64,000 nucleotides of DNA from Strongylocentrotus purpuratus (GCF_000002235.5 NW_022145601.1:23167389-23231388); one strand, 5' to 3'. Numbered from the stretch's first letter, positions 28,365 through 41,387 are shown. The notes: generated from the sequence alone by a model not told the origin. Numbers and translations are program-made.

Positions 28365-28860
28365 ATGCGTGACGTCATTCAGGCGCCATTTTGTTAATTT
28401 CTATTATTGACCCTATTTCCGTCATTCATTGTCAATTCTCAACCATAATTGATATGCATAAACCTGACGTCATGGCAGAAGTGTACGCGTGCGTCAAAAG
28501 TTTAAAATTGTCAAAATGCTTAATGGACCAATAAATTTGCGCACGCGGACGCATGCGTGCGCGTCTTTGCTTGTGCCGTCCGTATTGAATATATAAATGA
28601 AATGTTGTCTCTATTATTGTGTAGCTAATACTATTTTTAGCAATTTTAAATCTCTTTTAACCATTATTGACCTAAATTTAGCTCACATACGTATGCTAAA
28701 CCACAAAATTGACGCACGTACGCAAACGAAACATTAGCAAAAGTGGTTTTTTGGTCCTCGAAAATTTGAAATATTGCATCCCCCCCCCCCCCCTTGAGCG
28801 CCGGGGGGAGGGGGGCCATCTCCAAAAAAAAGGTAAAATTAACGTTAAAAAATGTAAAAA
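28365..28860. repeat. dispersed repeats between units A and B
   Basis: Reverse-complement relative of 18550-19030 (GTGACGTCATTCAGGCGCC, CTGACGTCATGG, GTACGCGTGCGTCAAAA), followed by the reverse complement of the poly(C)-bearing repeat at 8300-8430. Confidence 0.65.
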
Positions 28861-28874
28861 TACACATATTTTTT

Positions 28875-30975
28875 TTTAAAGTAATGATATCAGTATTCTT
28901 TCAGCTTCTGCATCGCTGTTTGTTTAATTGCTTCAGACCTTTTCAGCCACCACAAAATATATGTCATACATTGGTAATTAATTCTTCATGACTTAAACAA
29001 TTCTAATTTTTAATCAACATTACAGCTTTTCTACAAAAAGTAAACATACTTTGAAGTTCTGAGTATAATATGTCTAAAGTTTCAAATGCTCGTTATACTA
29101 AAAGGAAACTGCTTCAATGTATTTATATAACACACGCTTTACTAGTGGGGAGATTAATGAAATGTTAATACATATAAAGACGGAATATGTTCAAAAATCA
29201 TATTCATACAGCTTCTGCAGACTGCACTGTTGTTTGCTTAATTACTTCAAGCCTTTGCAGCCGCCAGAAAATATACGTCAGACATTGGTATTTAACCTGC
29301 AAAAACTAATATTCTCTCATAACATTATATTGTACAACGAACCAGAACCAATGATTATATGAAGATTACAAAATCGTCTTCATGATTTAATAAGCAAATT
29401 AAAATTGTTAATACACCAACCAAGTAACTGATTAGCTACGACAAAAGTATAAATACTTTGAAGTTCTGAGTAATATTTTCAAAGTTTATATTGCTCGTTA
29501 TACTAATATGAAAACTTTAAATCCAAGATCTGTCATGATAACCTGCTTAAATGCAATTATTCAAAACACGCTTTATTAATGGGGAGATCAAAGGAATAGT
29601 AAAACATATAATGCAGAATATGTTTAAATTCTGATAATATAATATGGTAACAACAGTTTATTCGTCATGTAATGGTCGACATTCTTACAGCCTCTTCAGT
29701 CTGCACTGCTGTGTGTTTAATCACTTATGGCCTTTTCAGCTATCACAAAATATATGTCAAACATTGGTAATTAACGTGCAAAAGAAAGAATCCTCACATA
29801 ACATTATCTTGTACACCGAACCAGCACCTGTTATTATATGAAGATTATAAAACCGCACACAGGTTAAGTCTTCATGATTTTATAAGTAAATTCACATTGT
29901 AAATACACCCACAAAATAACTGATTTGCTGCAAAAAAAATGTACATACTTTGAAGTTCCGAGTAATAAGTCTAAAGTTTAATTTGCTAATTACACTTAAA
30001 AGAAACCTTGGATAGAAGATATGTTATTTAAAACACGCTATACTAGTGGGGAGATTAATGGGATTTTCAAACATATAATGACGGAATATGTTCAAATATC
30101 GGTATTCATACATCTTCTGCACTGCTGTTTGTAAAATTGCCTAGGGCCTTTTAAGCTATCGCAAAATATATGTCAGACATTGGTAGTTAACCTGCAAAGG
30201 CTAGAGTTCCCGCGTAACATTATCTTGTACAACGAACAAGCACCGTTAATTGTATCAAGGAGTTTTAAGAGATGGAGTCATATCTAGCTCATTCCATTTG
30301 TACCATCCTCGAAGCTGCAAGGAGAAAAATATGTCAGGCATGTACTTAACTAGATCTTCCTTGCAAATAAGTATACAAAAGGTTCCGGCCTAGCTGAAAA
30401 CTAACGGGCCACTTTCAAATGGAAATATGCTTTTGTAAGTGTTTGCCTTTACAGGAGGCAAGCGAAAGGAAATGGAGCAAAATTTCCTGAAATATTCATC
30501 CAAATTACTCGACTGGGCATTGTGGGCACTAATCTGACATATAACATCATAAAGGACTGTACAATAACAAATTGACTGTTTATTTTCGTGACCCGGAAAT
30601 AATTGGAAAAGTATAAAATTGCAGGTTTTAGGATTGTAACATTTTACTATTTTCACAAATTAAAACTGCTATTATACAATGTAAGCAAGTTTCTTGACAC
30701 AATTAGGCTTTTTATTTGGATTCACATTTTATTATCTATTCGATTTTCCCCCTTGTTAGTTCAAATAAAAAGTGAAATATTAACGCTATGCATTTGTGAA
30801 CAAAATCACTTCTCAACCTTAGAAAACGGCAGCTGCTTGGCATAATTTGTTGCCAGTTGAAACACGGTCCAGCTCTTAAAACTCCTTGATTGTATGAAGA
30901 TTGTAAAACCGCACAAAGGAAAATTCTTCATGATTTAATAAGCAAATTCAGATTGAAATACACCAACAAAATTAG
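28875..30975. repeat. satellite-like array, left of Ly6 unit B
   Basis: Three to four diverged copies of the 400-490-bp repeat; the marker ACTTTGAAGTTC falls near 29048, 29455 and 29946, and CAGCTTCTGCA or variants near 28908, 29208, 29690 and 30113. Interrupted by the element at 30256-30888, after which the repeat resumes. Confidence 0.85.
30256..30888. mobile_element. non-autonomous DNA transposon inside the satellite
   Basis: A 633-bp element with perfect 16-bp inverted ends CAAGGAGTTTTAAGAG / CTCTTAAAACTCCTTG and a 7-bp direct repeat ATTGTAT (30249-30255, 30889-30895). The satellite sequence continues on both sides. End sequence and duplication length are close to hAT; no transposase. 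Confidence 0.83.
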
Positions 30976-31158
30976 ACCGCCAAACTGATTCCAAACCGAC
31001 CATTCGGTTTAAAAATGTTTACATTGGGTCGATCGTCGATCGGGGCATAATTCCACGAAACCGTCACTATTACAAGTTCACCGACAGCCCATTGAAACAC
31101 GAGTTTCCATGGGTTTCCTGCAAATTTGTGGTATGACGGTTTGGTGAAACGCTGCCAT

Positions 31159-31294
31159 GGGCCCCGATTCATAAACCTCGTTATCAATATTAAGTGTGAC
31201 ACCTGCTTTCAGCTAATCAAATGCAACGATTTCAGTAGCTTGTAACAGCTCTAGCAACCTGTTATTGATAACACGTTTTATGAAAACAGGGCCC
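31159..31294. mobile_element. GGGCCC-ended MITE, 3' flank of gene B
   Basis: Ends GGGCCCCGATTCATAAA / TTTTATGAAAACAGGGCCC with inner TTATCAA/TTGATAA. The homologue in unit C is at 44926-45053; another relative, much shorter, is at 42189-42278. In unit A the whole neighbourhood is deleted. Confidence 0.75.
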
Positions 31295-31365
31295 TGGTGT
31301 CGTTTTGAATTAGGGTCGGTCTCTTTGGAATCATTGGGGATAATAATTAAATTTCCCTCTGTTTA

Positions 31366-31673
31366 TTACAGTGCTAGAGCCAAGAACTGAGCCAAGAAAG
31401 AAGCGAGTACGATCATGCTCATGGCAGAACCAAGAGACCGACCCCCATTGCAAAGGGAGCCCAAACAACACTTCATATCGTAATCCAGACCGCCGAAACT
31501 AACGCTCTTGTCTTCCAGATAGGGATGGTTGGCATAATCGCAACTGCTTCCTGAGCCCCGGCATCCACGCTGAACGTCTTCTACCCCCTCGATGAACGTG
31601 ACTGCACTCTGCGTACAGAATGGAAATGGTGATAATAAAAATTAAAAAATGAGTAGTAATAATGACTGTGATA

Positions 31674-31722
<49 letters not shown>

Positions 31723-34700
31723 TAGTAATGATAAAATGAGTAATAGAAGTAGTAATGGTAATGATAATAATCATAATAATAATGATAAAAATGATAATGA
31801 TATACGATATAGGCCTCTACCAGACTCTTGAACTGTCGTTTATTTCCGCAACTGTAAATGCTAACCTAATTATGGATTTGTGCTACCTAAGAATGTCCCT
31901 TGTACTTCAAAGTAGTCATAAGAATTATTAATTGCCACTTCGTTAAATGTTATGCTCTCGTGGTGACCCCCCCCCCCCCGCCCCGCCGCATCTGCATATA
32001 TATATGCCTGACTTGTGGAATTTTGTGAAAAAAGAGTGTCCGGGATTTTTTTCGGCGGTACACATTGGGGTTAGGTGTGTGTTGAGCCTATGGGAAAGTT
32101 TAGGGTTAGGGTTAGGGTAAGGGTTAAATCAAGACCCCTTTTTTTTTTTTAAAGCCCCAATCTGTGCCGCAGAAGAAAATAACGCGTCCGGGATATCGGG
32201 TATCCTTTACGCTCCCTAACCTTCTTGTTCCTCCTTCAAGCTTTCCAAGCTTTTTGGTACTTACATAACACAGACCCTCGCAGAAGGAGTACCTCAAGGC
32301 CGTGCCCTCTGGGTCGAAAGCCAGTCCACAACTTGGGTTGTAATCACCAGTGGAAGGTATCTCGCTGTGCCGACACTCGTAGCAAGTTTGGCCCAATCGA
32401 TTCTCCTTTATGATGTCATCCACAGATGCATCGTTGCAAAGGTCGGAGTCGCAACACTGTCTGCAATCGGATGGAGTCGTGCACCCCATTTCGCATTGTG
32501 ATGTCAGAAATGAAGGAGAACCCTCAAGACAAGACCGAGAGACGTCGTAGTATGAACTTGAACTTCTCAGCGAAATCGTGGTCTGTATTTTTAATAAGCC
32601 AATAAAAAATAACCTCTTACTACTACTAAGCACAATAACAATACTACTAGTAGTATTTTGTCGCAATATACCATTTTCGTAATATGCTAAAAAAAACTTT
32701 GTTAAGTTCCTTTTAAAGGTAAAGACCAGTATTGGAAACGCCCCAATTTAAAAAAATTAAATGGAAGCTCTCATTACCAATCATGTGAAAGAATATGTTT
32801 TGACTAATACATGATGATACAAAATTTGCCGCGAAACCGCCTACTAATTCATATATTTGGTAAATTTGTTTCTCTCATGGTTTGTGAGAGATGTAGGGTA
32901 GTCCCATATACATCTTTCTGTGTATAGTGCTTGTAACTTTACGAAGAATGGGCCAAATTTCTTATCATTTTGATGATTCCAGAACCTTGCAGATGCTAGA
33001 TGCTAGATGATCAACCTTTTCTGATCGATTCCACAACGTTTCTTTCACAATGCAATCGCTTGACCATAACTGGTCTTTACCTTTAATATATTTCATTCAG
33101 AAGTTACGTATAATTGTATTTCAATCGTCAGAACGGAAATTCCATACATTAATTGTATTTATAGGACACACAAACATTCGTAACAGCTAAAATGAATAAT
33201 TTGTAACTATGCAATTATCAAAGATTTATGTATTACATAATAAACATTGTTCTACTTATTAGAGGAAGGTTCATGTCTAAATGTTTTTTTCGACGAAGTG
33301 ACTGCAAAAGTTCCTTATCATATCAACTTACGAGACAAGTACCAGTACAGTTCGTGATTGTGTCGACAAAATAGTTGTTCCCGCTTGGTGCAGAGCAGTT
33401 GGTCAAGTCGAAAAAAAGACCTTCTTCTGGGAGGAAGGGGACATAGCTTCTTTGGCAGGAATAGCATGTGACAGCACTGGACATGGTCACACATCCTGTG
33501 ACCAAAAAGAGGGTAACACTTTATGACAAGTCCTTTCTTTTTTTAATGTTAAACCAATTGATTACCATTCATTCTCATTTTTAGCCACTATAAATTTCCG
33601 AGCTATACACTGTGAAAAGGTTGGGCAATATTTTCCAACACGTTGCCAATAGTCAACCCAACCATCTATTGGGCAATATTTTCGTATTTTTCCCAACAGT
33701 TGGAAGATTTTCCCAACAAATGGGCTACCGTAGTCGGGCAGCTGAAGGGTCATATCTTTGCCCAAATTTTGGTCAAAATACGAAGCAATTATGCACTTGT
33801 AGGGTACTTACGTTTACCAATACCACTGGGCAAAATATTGCCCAATAGATGGTTGGGTTGACTATTGGCACAACGTTGGGCAAAGTGTTGAAAAAATATT
33901 GCCCAACCTTTTTACATTGTAGGAAATAAAATTAGAAGTGTCGGACCTGACATATTGACTCAATCAAGATCTCATACCGAACGCAAATTATGCCAAGGGT
34001 GTACATTTTCCTTTTCTCAGTCATAATCATATTATAATCACTATAGTATAATCATAGATAACACTATAGTGATTATAATGATTGTTATGACTCTATCTTT
34101 ATCATGTTAATGAAAACAAAGTTCCTTATAAGTTGGTTGCAAATAAGGTAAAACATGTTACTGATATGAGTAGCCATCGTTTCTGTAAACTCATTCATTC
34201 GAGAACTATACTAACTAACCTAACTAACACATGTTGTCTTTATTGAGGGAAAAAAAACTTAATGTAGGTATTAATTGGTCTACGTTATTCAAGCGTAATC
34301 TTACATACATCAGAGAAAACGAATTGCGAGAGTTTACCTTGAAATTACTGTATAATCTATTGCCAGTAAAAAGTAATCTTTTCATATGGGGAATAACTAA
34401 TGGCGATGTATGCCCAAAATGTAATATAAAAGAGGATATAAATCACGCATTTATCGAATGCAAACTAAATGAGCCCTTCATTAAACACCTGAAAGAAATA
34501 TTAAGAGATATATACCAAGTAAAGACATTGATGTTCAGTATCCAACACTTGCTTAAAATAGATTGTGAAAATCATTGTTCTTTATTCCTAACTATAGCTT
34601 TTTGGACCATTTACAAATTGATTGTCGATCGGAATATGACAGGAATAGACAAAAGAAACGTTGCTTCCAAACAGAATTTTCCAAAGAGAATTTATAAAAA

Positions 34701-35623
34701 GATTGGAAAGTCAACCAAATCAGAAAGCACATGTTTTTACCAAAAGAGTTATTACTTGTTATTTAGAAGAAGACAAAAAAAGAAACAAATTATGAGTATA
34801 ATTCTTATGTTAATGATGATTCAAATGCTTTGCTGGACAACATTTAATTTAAAGTCTTTGTTATGCCAATAATGATGCTTTTTTTTATTGTGTCAGTTTG
34901 ATTTTATCATTGTATCTTTGAATGTAAACCATGCATGTTTACCTAATAAATCCTCTTATGAGGCAAAGAAAAAAATGTTATCATGTTCTCGCTATCATGT
35001 TTATGTCACTACTTTGTCAAATAATTTTTCTTTGTTGGTTCACTTCTCAAACGATATTGGATTTATTTGTACTATGTTTACTTTGTTTGTATTCTACTTT
35101 TCTTTACTAAAGAAATGATATCATCAACAAATAGCTTTAGGGTATGTTGGGATTTCGGTATCGTGAAAATGAATGATGTATTGCATGGGCAAAATTGAAA
35201 TAATTTATAAATATCAAACTTCAGAGGGATTATCATACAAGCATAGCAAATGGGAATATAAAGTTTTCAAATGGTAATATAAAAAATGTACTCAAAAGAG
35301 TTATGAATTAAGAAAAAGATATGCCAGCATAACTGTGTAGGCGAGGAAGGGAATCATATAGAATTCATAAAATCACTCAAGCAATAACAATAACAATCAT
35401 AATAGTTTTGCAAATATCCATGTACAGATGTCTTACGGTTGATGCTGTAGTTCCGGTTTATCATAATGAATAATTGTTTATGATACGTGTCCATACTGTC
35501 GGGAAATGTGAACCTCAAACATGGTTTTTTTTTTCTTTTATCTTTTAATAGAGTGTTACAATTGTTTGTATGTAAAACTTATGCGCGTTTACCTGCAAAT
35601 ATGAAGAAGACAAGTAGGTCCAT
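31366..35623 (-). CDS. Ly6/uPAR-like two-domain GPI-anchored protein, gene B
   Basis: Exons 35623-35593, 33495-33332, 32582-32265, 31608-31366; 251 aa; same phases (1, 0, 0) and donor types as gene A. Signal peptide starts MDLLVFFIFAG. Domain 1 from CYSC to CRQCCDSDLCND keeps 12 cysteines; domain 2 from CYECRHSEIP to CCLGSLCN keeps ten. The C-terminal tail from GGRS to FLALAL is nearly identical to A and fits a GPI signal. One codon is gained in exon 2 (LFFDL against LFDL in A). Exon 3 is very close to A, while loops in exons 2 and 4 vary more (for example YLEDKSVSFGG against YKDDKSVSIGS). All exons are open although introns 1 and 2 carry three mobile-element insertions. Ligand unknown. Probably a recent duplicate of A. 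Confidence 0.88.
32047..32185. mobile_element. foldback insertion in intron 3, gene B
   Basis: Orthologous to 21552-21689, with direct repeats GTCCGGGAT at 32038-32046 and 32186-32194. Shared by A and B, absent from C. Confidence 0.75.
32717..33082. mobile_element. TTAA-flanked MITE, copy 2 (intron 2 of gene B)
   Basis: A 366-bp element with ends AGGTAAAGACCAGT / ACTGGTCTTTACCT and TTAA at 32713-32716 and 33083-33086. Gene A at the same place reads uninterrupted CCTTTTAATATATT, the empty site. Related to 2410-2778, inverted. Confidence 0.93.
33608..33919. mobile_element. TA-flanked foldback MITE (intron 1 of gene B)
   Basis: A 312-bp element with ends CACTGTGAAAAGGTTGGGC / GCCCAACCTTTTTACATTG and a TA duplication at 33606-33607 and 33920-33921. 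It is rich in repeated GGGCAATATT/AATATTGCCC, so much of it folds back. Genes A and C have the empty site (GAGCTATAGAAAAT in A). Tc1/mariner-like by target choice. Confidence 0.9.
34107..34977 (+). mobile_element. 5'-truncated LINE, 3' end with zinc-ribbon region
   Basis: An insertion of about 870 bp in intron 1 of gene B, flanked by 8-bp direct repeats TTATCATG (34099-34106, 34978-34985) and ending in an A-rich tail after CCTAATAAATCC. Genes A and C lack it. The 213-codon frame at 34231-34872 has LYNLLPVKSNLFIWG then CPKC...HAFIEC, the zinc-ribbon pattern found after the reverse transcriptase of many LINEs. An upstream stretch at 34110-34250 is in another frame, so one frameshift separates them. 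The reverse transcriptase itself is absent. Clade uncertain. Confidence 0.85.
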
Positions 35624-37049
35624 TTCTAGTTTCTCGGTGCAAAGCACGCGATACAGTTGTAGCTTACTTCTGTAAGTTATCCAAAAATAAAGAAAATGGA
35701 GGAAATAGGAATAACATTTGTTAAGGGAAATGTATTGCTATCTTTGAATTCGTATAGCATGCCATCGTGTATGGTCAAAAGCGGTAATTAACCATAATAT
35801 GTGCAGGTTTGAAACCAATGGAATAAATCGATGGTTGAGTAAATCGGCTACTAGTAACTTTTAGTTATATTTTCCCCTCAAACCCCAACAAACTTTTGTC
35901 ATCTTTTACATTTAAAAGGCCTATTATCAATTGTGACTATGAAATTAAGAAATGACGTAAGAGTGTATTAAATATTTTAATGGTAAGTTCGTTGCAGCAG
36001 ATTAAGAATTTCAGCTGCACATACTGTCAAAACTAAAATCAATATATAGAGGTCAAACAGAGGAAAAGAGACAAACAAAATAAATGCTCGGCATATCATG
36101 AATATTATGATACTTTACATGTGCTCATTACGTACGGATACCCAAAGTTTGCCTACGTTTTTGCACGTAGACAGCACGCACTTGCAAGTACGGCGGGATG
36201 TGACCACCGCATAAATGAGACGCGAAGGCAAACGCCTTATTGCTCAAATTTAGCAACAATCGTTGCTAACATTTTGTTTCCCTAAAGATTATACAATGAC
36301 TAGACATACATAAGTAACACATGACAAGTTGGTATCACATCCAGGCAATGCTGCAATAATGAGGTGTCATAACAACTGCTCTATCAGACTTGACTATTAC
36401 CCGAAAACAACCTTCTGAATCTTGATTTGAATCAGTTAAACAGTTGAAAATTGTTGTACACAGAAACGACTTTTTCTTTTTCGTAGCAAAGAAGAGAAGA
36501 AATTGGTGATGAGCATTCTTAACAAAAACTAAAACAAATATTTTGAACTACGCTTCGCGTTATGTTTCGCACACAATAACTAAAACAATTTGTGGACTTC
36601 AAAAGTTAGGTTTGTTCATTTTTTTTAAATAGAGACATCTTACAAAAGACCGTTTGATGTACACAATTTACACCCAAGACGTCTGAAACCAGTTATGTGA
36701 ACAGCAAGGTACTATGAGTCATGTCAAAAATCGAAGTATCATTTCCAAGGTGACCAGTTTACAAGGAATTGCCTAAAATTAAATAAAGAAAAATTTAAAT
36801 TGGAAAAGAAAGAGAAGGTGTTTAAAACTTACTATTTACCAGTTAATTGTGTATCGTCGCTCAGAACTTTTCTTTTACAGTGAACTAGAGATGTGCGTGA
36901 TGCATTAGGCAAACGAGGCACTGGTCGAATATTCTATTGCTACTGTGCTGGCATCATGGCAAAACGAATGAGGAAGTTAAAATGGCTCCAAAATAAGCTC
37001 CATCTGTTGATGGATGACTAGCTTTTGACTATAAGCCACCTGGCATCAT

Positions 37050-39695
37050 ACAAATATTTGTTGTAGGCCCGTATTCATCTTTATTTTTCTTTCTTTTTCA
37101 AACTTGGTCTTTGCTCTTTCCGGGACTGTCTGAAAAAAGGATTGGGGAGGGAGGATTGGACGTTTTGTTTCTCTCTTATCCTTATCCTCGATGTCTCCGC
37201 ACTTTAACACCTAACTTCTTTTCTTCTGAAACTTACGTCACAGTGAAGACACGCCCACATAGGTAACATTTATTAACATACATAATGACGTAGTGCGGAA
37301 TTGATTCGTTCCAGTCAAGAGAGGGGTGCATTTCTATTATGTGGACTCGCCTTTGATTGCGTACATAACAGAACAATATCACCCATGTACTATTACCCTA
37401 AACGACTTCCTCTTCGAACTATCCTGTCGGACAATTTTATCACTCTGCACTTATCCGAAATGTAATTTATCCGGGGTTATTTGTCCTAGGCGGTCAACTT
37501 CACGAGTTTACTTCAGGTAGATCGCTGTCCGGAGGTATAAACATATATATATATATATATTAAATGGTTTATTTCATTAAAAAACATTCGCGGCCCGAGA
37601 GCCGAATTTCAGTTTCTTTTACAAAGTATACATCAGTGACAAAGTAAAATTACACGTAAAACATTATGCATGGTAGCATTATCATAGTACATATAGCTCC
37701 GTTTAGTCTCATTTCACAACACCCCCTATCGTCAGAGTCAGCAGCCATACATGTTAGCCTACGGACGTCTTTTTAAAAAATCGTTAAAAATTCTTCTTTT
37801 TTTGTTTAAACGAAAAGCACATCCATCCCGACGTACGTTATCACCAGCTCTTTCATTGGAGCCCTCATGTCTCATTGACTTTTGAAAGTTCACCCACCGT
37901 ACTTTTTCAAAATAGGTTGCAAGCTCGCCATTGCCTATAATACACATGTGAAACAAGTTGAATTTTGGACTCAGTCTGCCAAGTGATTGTAAAATTATAG
38001 GTCAAGCACACGAAGGATAAGAAGCATGAATTATCAATTATCACTTCTGCTATGTTCATTATGTTCATTTCATCCAACCCCCCACCGTAATTTTTCCATT
38101 TAGTAAAAGCAAACATTTTGCCGAGTTTAGCAAAAACATGAATATTCATGAACGGTCAGACAATACAGCCTTTTAGTACGTAACGTATAGTGAATGGGAA
38201 TGGGCGATGATCCGTCCAGGAGGTAGAGGTCAGTGTTTTGTGCTGGCAATGTTCACGCGAGCGAAAATGAGACAATCGGAGCAATATGAAAATTGCAATT
38301 ATGTTGCACATATGATATATAATTGTGCATCAACGACCTTGGCAAATTGGTTGGTACATATACAGAAATCTGAATTGTATTACCATATTTGCAATAAAAT
38401 TTATATTGAACTTATACAAATAGAATAGTAATACATTTTTGATATTCAAAAGAATTAAATGTTTTGGTTGGAAAATGCATAGCCAGATGGGTATGGTATG
38501 GTTATGGTGTTTTATATCAAATAACAGAAACAGAGACAACAACAGAAACCAAATCAAAGAATTATAAAATCAAATAGATGCTATAATGCCTATAATGAAT
38601 TAAACAAATTATACATTGTAGGTAAAATGCAGAACATTTTGTATTTGAGCCAATTTAGTAAAAGATACATGTAGAATAGTGCATAAAAATAAGATAAGTT
38701 TCGCATAAAAACATGGGTAAAAGGTTTCCAATTCTAATATTCGATATAATGTGCATCATCTTGGGAATTGTTAAAAAGTCAAACAGGATTTTGAACAATT
38801 AAATCTGATTTAGTTTTTTTTGTTTTTATTTTAAAAAAAGTAAAATTCTATGATAACATTATTCAAAAATGCATTCACAGCAACTCCGTTTCGTTGACGA
38901 TCAGAATAAGGCGAAAGACTTCATGCATGGCTGATTGTCAATAAAACGGAGTTAAGTCTTTTGTCAATTCTACTTGTTGCTACCGCAGGCATCCAATGAA
39001 AACGAACTTTTTAAATCAAATTATGAAATGCAAGCATCACTTTAAACAAACAGAGCTTTGTTATTCCTTGCTCATTTTTCCTGATTGAGATGTCATATGA
39101 AAGAGCAGAAACTGAACTTTCTAGAAATGTGAATTTTTCGTCGAAATTCAGATACCGCCCGCCAAATGACTTTTTGGTTTCCTTCCTTCAAATTGCTTTT
39201 ATTCACTTATGCGTGAAATATGCATCATATGAGTTGCATCAAGTGAAAGAGGAGGCTCTAAGCTTTACAAATATGTGTCGTTTATTAATTATAATTGTGA
39301 TTAAGTTATGATAAAAACATCGATAATTCTCGGTTTCGTTTTTTCTGGGTCGCACTGTATAGTATTTTTTGTAGTTTCTCATAATAATTAATATCATTGT
39401 TATAAATATTATCATTATTACTATTATTATCATTAAAACTATAACTATAAGGACCAAAACTGAAAGTACCGATTTTTATGGCAACGGAAAATCCCCGCCT
39501 TATGAGAAGGATCTTAGACTAACAACAAACTTTACAGCGACGCTGTCTAAACAAAGTCTGGTTGTTTCGATTAAGATCGATTTAAAAACGGCGGCATGTC
39601 GATCAAATATCGTGGCTTCGACTGTAAGTCCAGCTTTCAAGTGATAGAATTGTAAGGAGGTATAAAATGAATGAACGGTAACATGAAAGACAAAT
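37050..39695. other. 5' flank of unit B, no gene recognised
   Basis: Near-identical copy of 25230-28030 without the CACTA hairpin. The short open frames that recur from A are not supported as genes. Confidence 0.6.
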
Positions 39696-39696
39696 A

Positions 39697-39903
39697 GACA
39701 ACTCTCCATGCCTTTTGGACATCAAATTTCATGTTTTTTCTTCTTTCTTGTGATTGAGATAATCTACTCCCCTGAAAGCAAGGTATAGCATGCAAAATGA
39801 TATTCTGCTTCACATGTTATGAAGTCGGATCAAGACCACAAATAAATACAAAGAAAACGAAAGAATTGTGAAATTTGATGTACAAAAGGCATGGAGAGTT
39901 GTC
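39697..39903. mobile_element. foldback MITE at the edge of unit B
   Basis: A 207-bp element with ends GACAACTCTCCATGCCTTTT / AAAAGGCATGGAGAGTTGTC. The flanks are GACAAATA and CACAAATA, a 7 of 8 match that would fit a hAT-type 8-bp duplication. Homology with unit A ends exactly at its left edge. Confidence 0.75.
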
Positions 39904-40264
39904 CACAAATAATGTCATCAAATTGAATATCGCCCTCTAGTGACTAGTCATTTCAAAATGCTTTAGCTTCCTTATTCCTTGACCGATTTTGTTCAAATTT
40001 TCACTGATTTTTTTTCAAATACAGTACATTAAACTTTACAATAAAAGTAACTAATAGTATGAAGGTTTTGGTTCCCTTTAATGAAAAACATGATAGCTTA
40101 TTTGGGATCTTTTTTCTGTATTTTTTTCCAGCATTTCATAACAACAGACATAGACAAACACACGAACAAACACACACCCACACACACAAATAGTACACAC
40201 CAGAGCACCACCATTGTTATTATGTTCAAAATTGGACAATTCCTATGAACAAGTGAGTGGAAAA

Positions 40265-40401
40265 ATATATTTCCCAGTATTTCCCAGTATTTCCCGGTAA
40301 AAGCGGTAAATACCGGTAAAAAGCGGGAAATACCGGTAAATACCGTTTATTTCCCGACGTCCGGGAAATAAGCCTCCGAAGCGGGAAATATGCCAACCCT
40401 G
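40265..40401 (-). mobile_element. terminal part of a hAT-like element
   Basis: Read on the minus strand it begins CAGGGTTGGCATATTTCCCG, a start typical of hAT inverted ends, followed by about ten copies of TTTCCCGG/TACCGG-type motifs in both orientations. Such subterminal repeats are usual transposase-binding sites in hAT elements. I could not find the other end, so the element appears to be a remnant. Confidence 0.5.
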
Positions 40402-41387
40402 TACATTTCTCATCTACACAATTTCTCTTCACGATCCTCGGCCATTAACATCGCCTTTCTAACTGCTCTGTACAAATACAATCCAACAAATTCGTATAAC
40501 AAATAATCATTACTTTAACTGAATGACCGACGTGTATTTTGTTGTTCTTGGCCTACGCCTGTCATTAATTTGATGGTTAATTATACCGAACAATAGTCAG
40601 CACAATCTTCTCTACTGTTTTTACATCTTTGATTATCAACTTGCAAAGAGCGTGTTATATGAGTTGAGGGTGGAATTTTGTTTAAAGACCGAATCTCCGA
40701 TTGAGTTTCTACATGTGTTATGTCTCAATCAAAGCAGTAGATCACCTAATTCGTCTCCTTGACGAGTTCAATGTATAGTAAATCAATGTATTGCCATTTC
40801 AAATGAAAAATGTTGAATGTGATTATTCTATTTGGCAATTGAGTTTGTCGGAGCTGACGTAATTGGGAGGGATATGGTAGCTACAGTATGAATTTGAGTT
40901 CCTCTCCAAAATATTTTTCGGCGGCAATCCCCCCGTGGCTCCCAGTATACCAAGAAGATTATCGATAAAACAATTAAAAATGTTTCTATGTTATTTAACT
41001 TAACCGCAGTCCTGACCGAGAAAATAAAATCTAGCAAAGTATAGAGCTTATAAAGATGCATTACGGTGATTACATTTGTGAATACGAGTTGAAATCCCAA
41101 CACAACCCCCCCCCCCCCCCAACTCCGTGAACGGAAGGATACCATGCGTGTTCCCAAACTCTCCGGCTCGTGACAAAAAAAAGGTCTACCCGTATTTACT
41201 TTACACACCGGACTTTGCTGAAAGGGGGGGGGGTGGTGAAAAAGGCTCGTATAACAAAAGAAAAAGGTCGACCTGCATTGACTTTACACACCGGACTTTT
41301 GCTGAAAAGGGGGTCGCTGGGAACACGCATATGCGTACCCTAAATAACACTGATTGGGGGGGGTTGATGATCTCGAATTGGTATCTC

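Larger units (their letters stand above)
31065..39695. repeat. segmental duplication unit B
   Basis: Second unit, with Ly6 gene B. Relative to A it has gained the insertions at 32717-33082, 33608-33919 and 34107-34977, and lacks the 25553-25777 hairpin. Homology to A stops at about 39695, where a foldback element begins. Confidence 0.88.
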
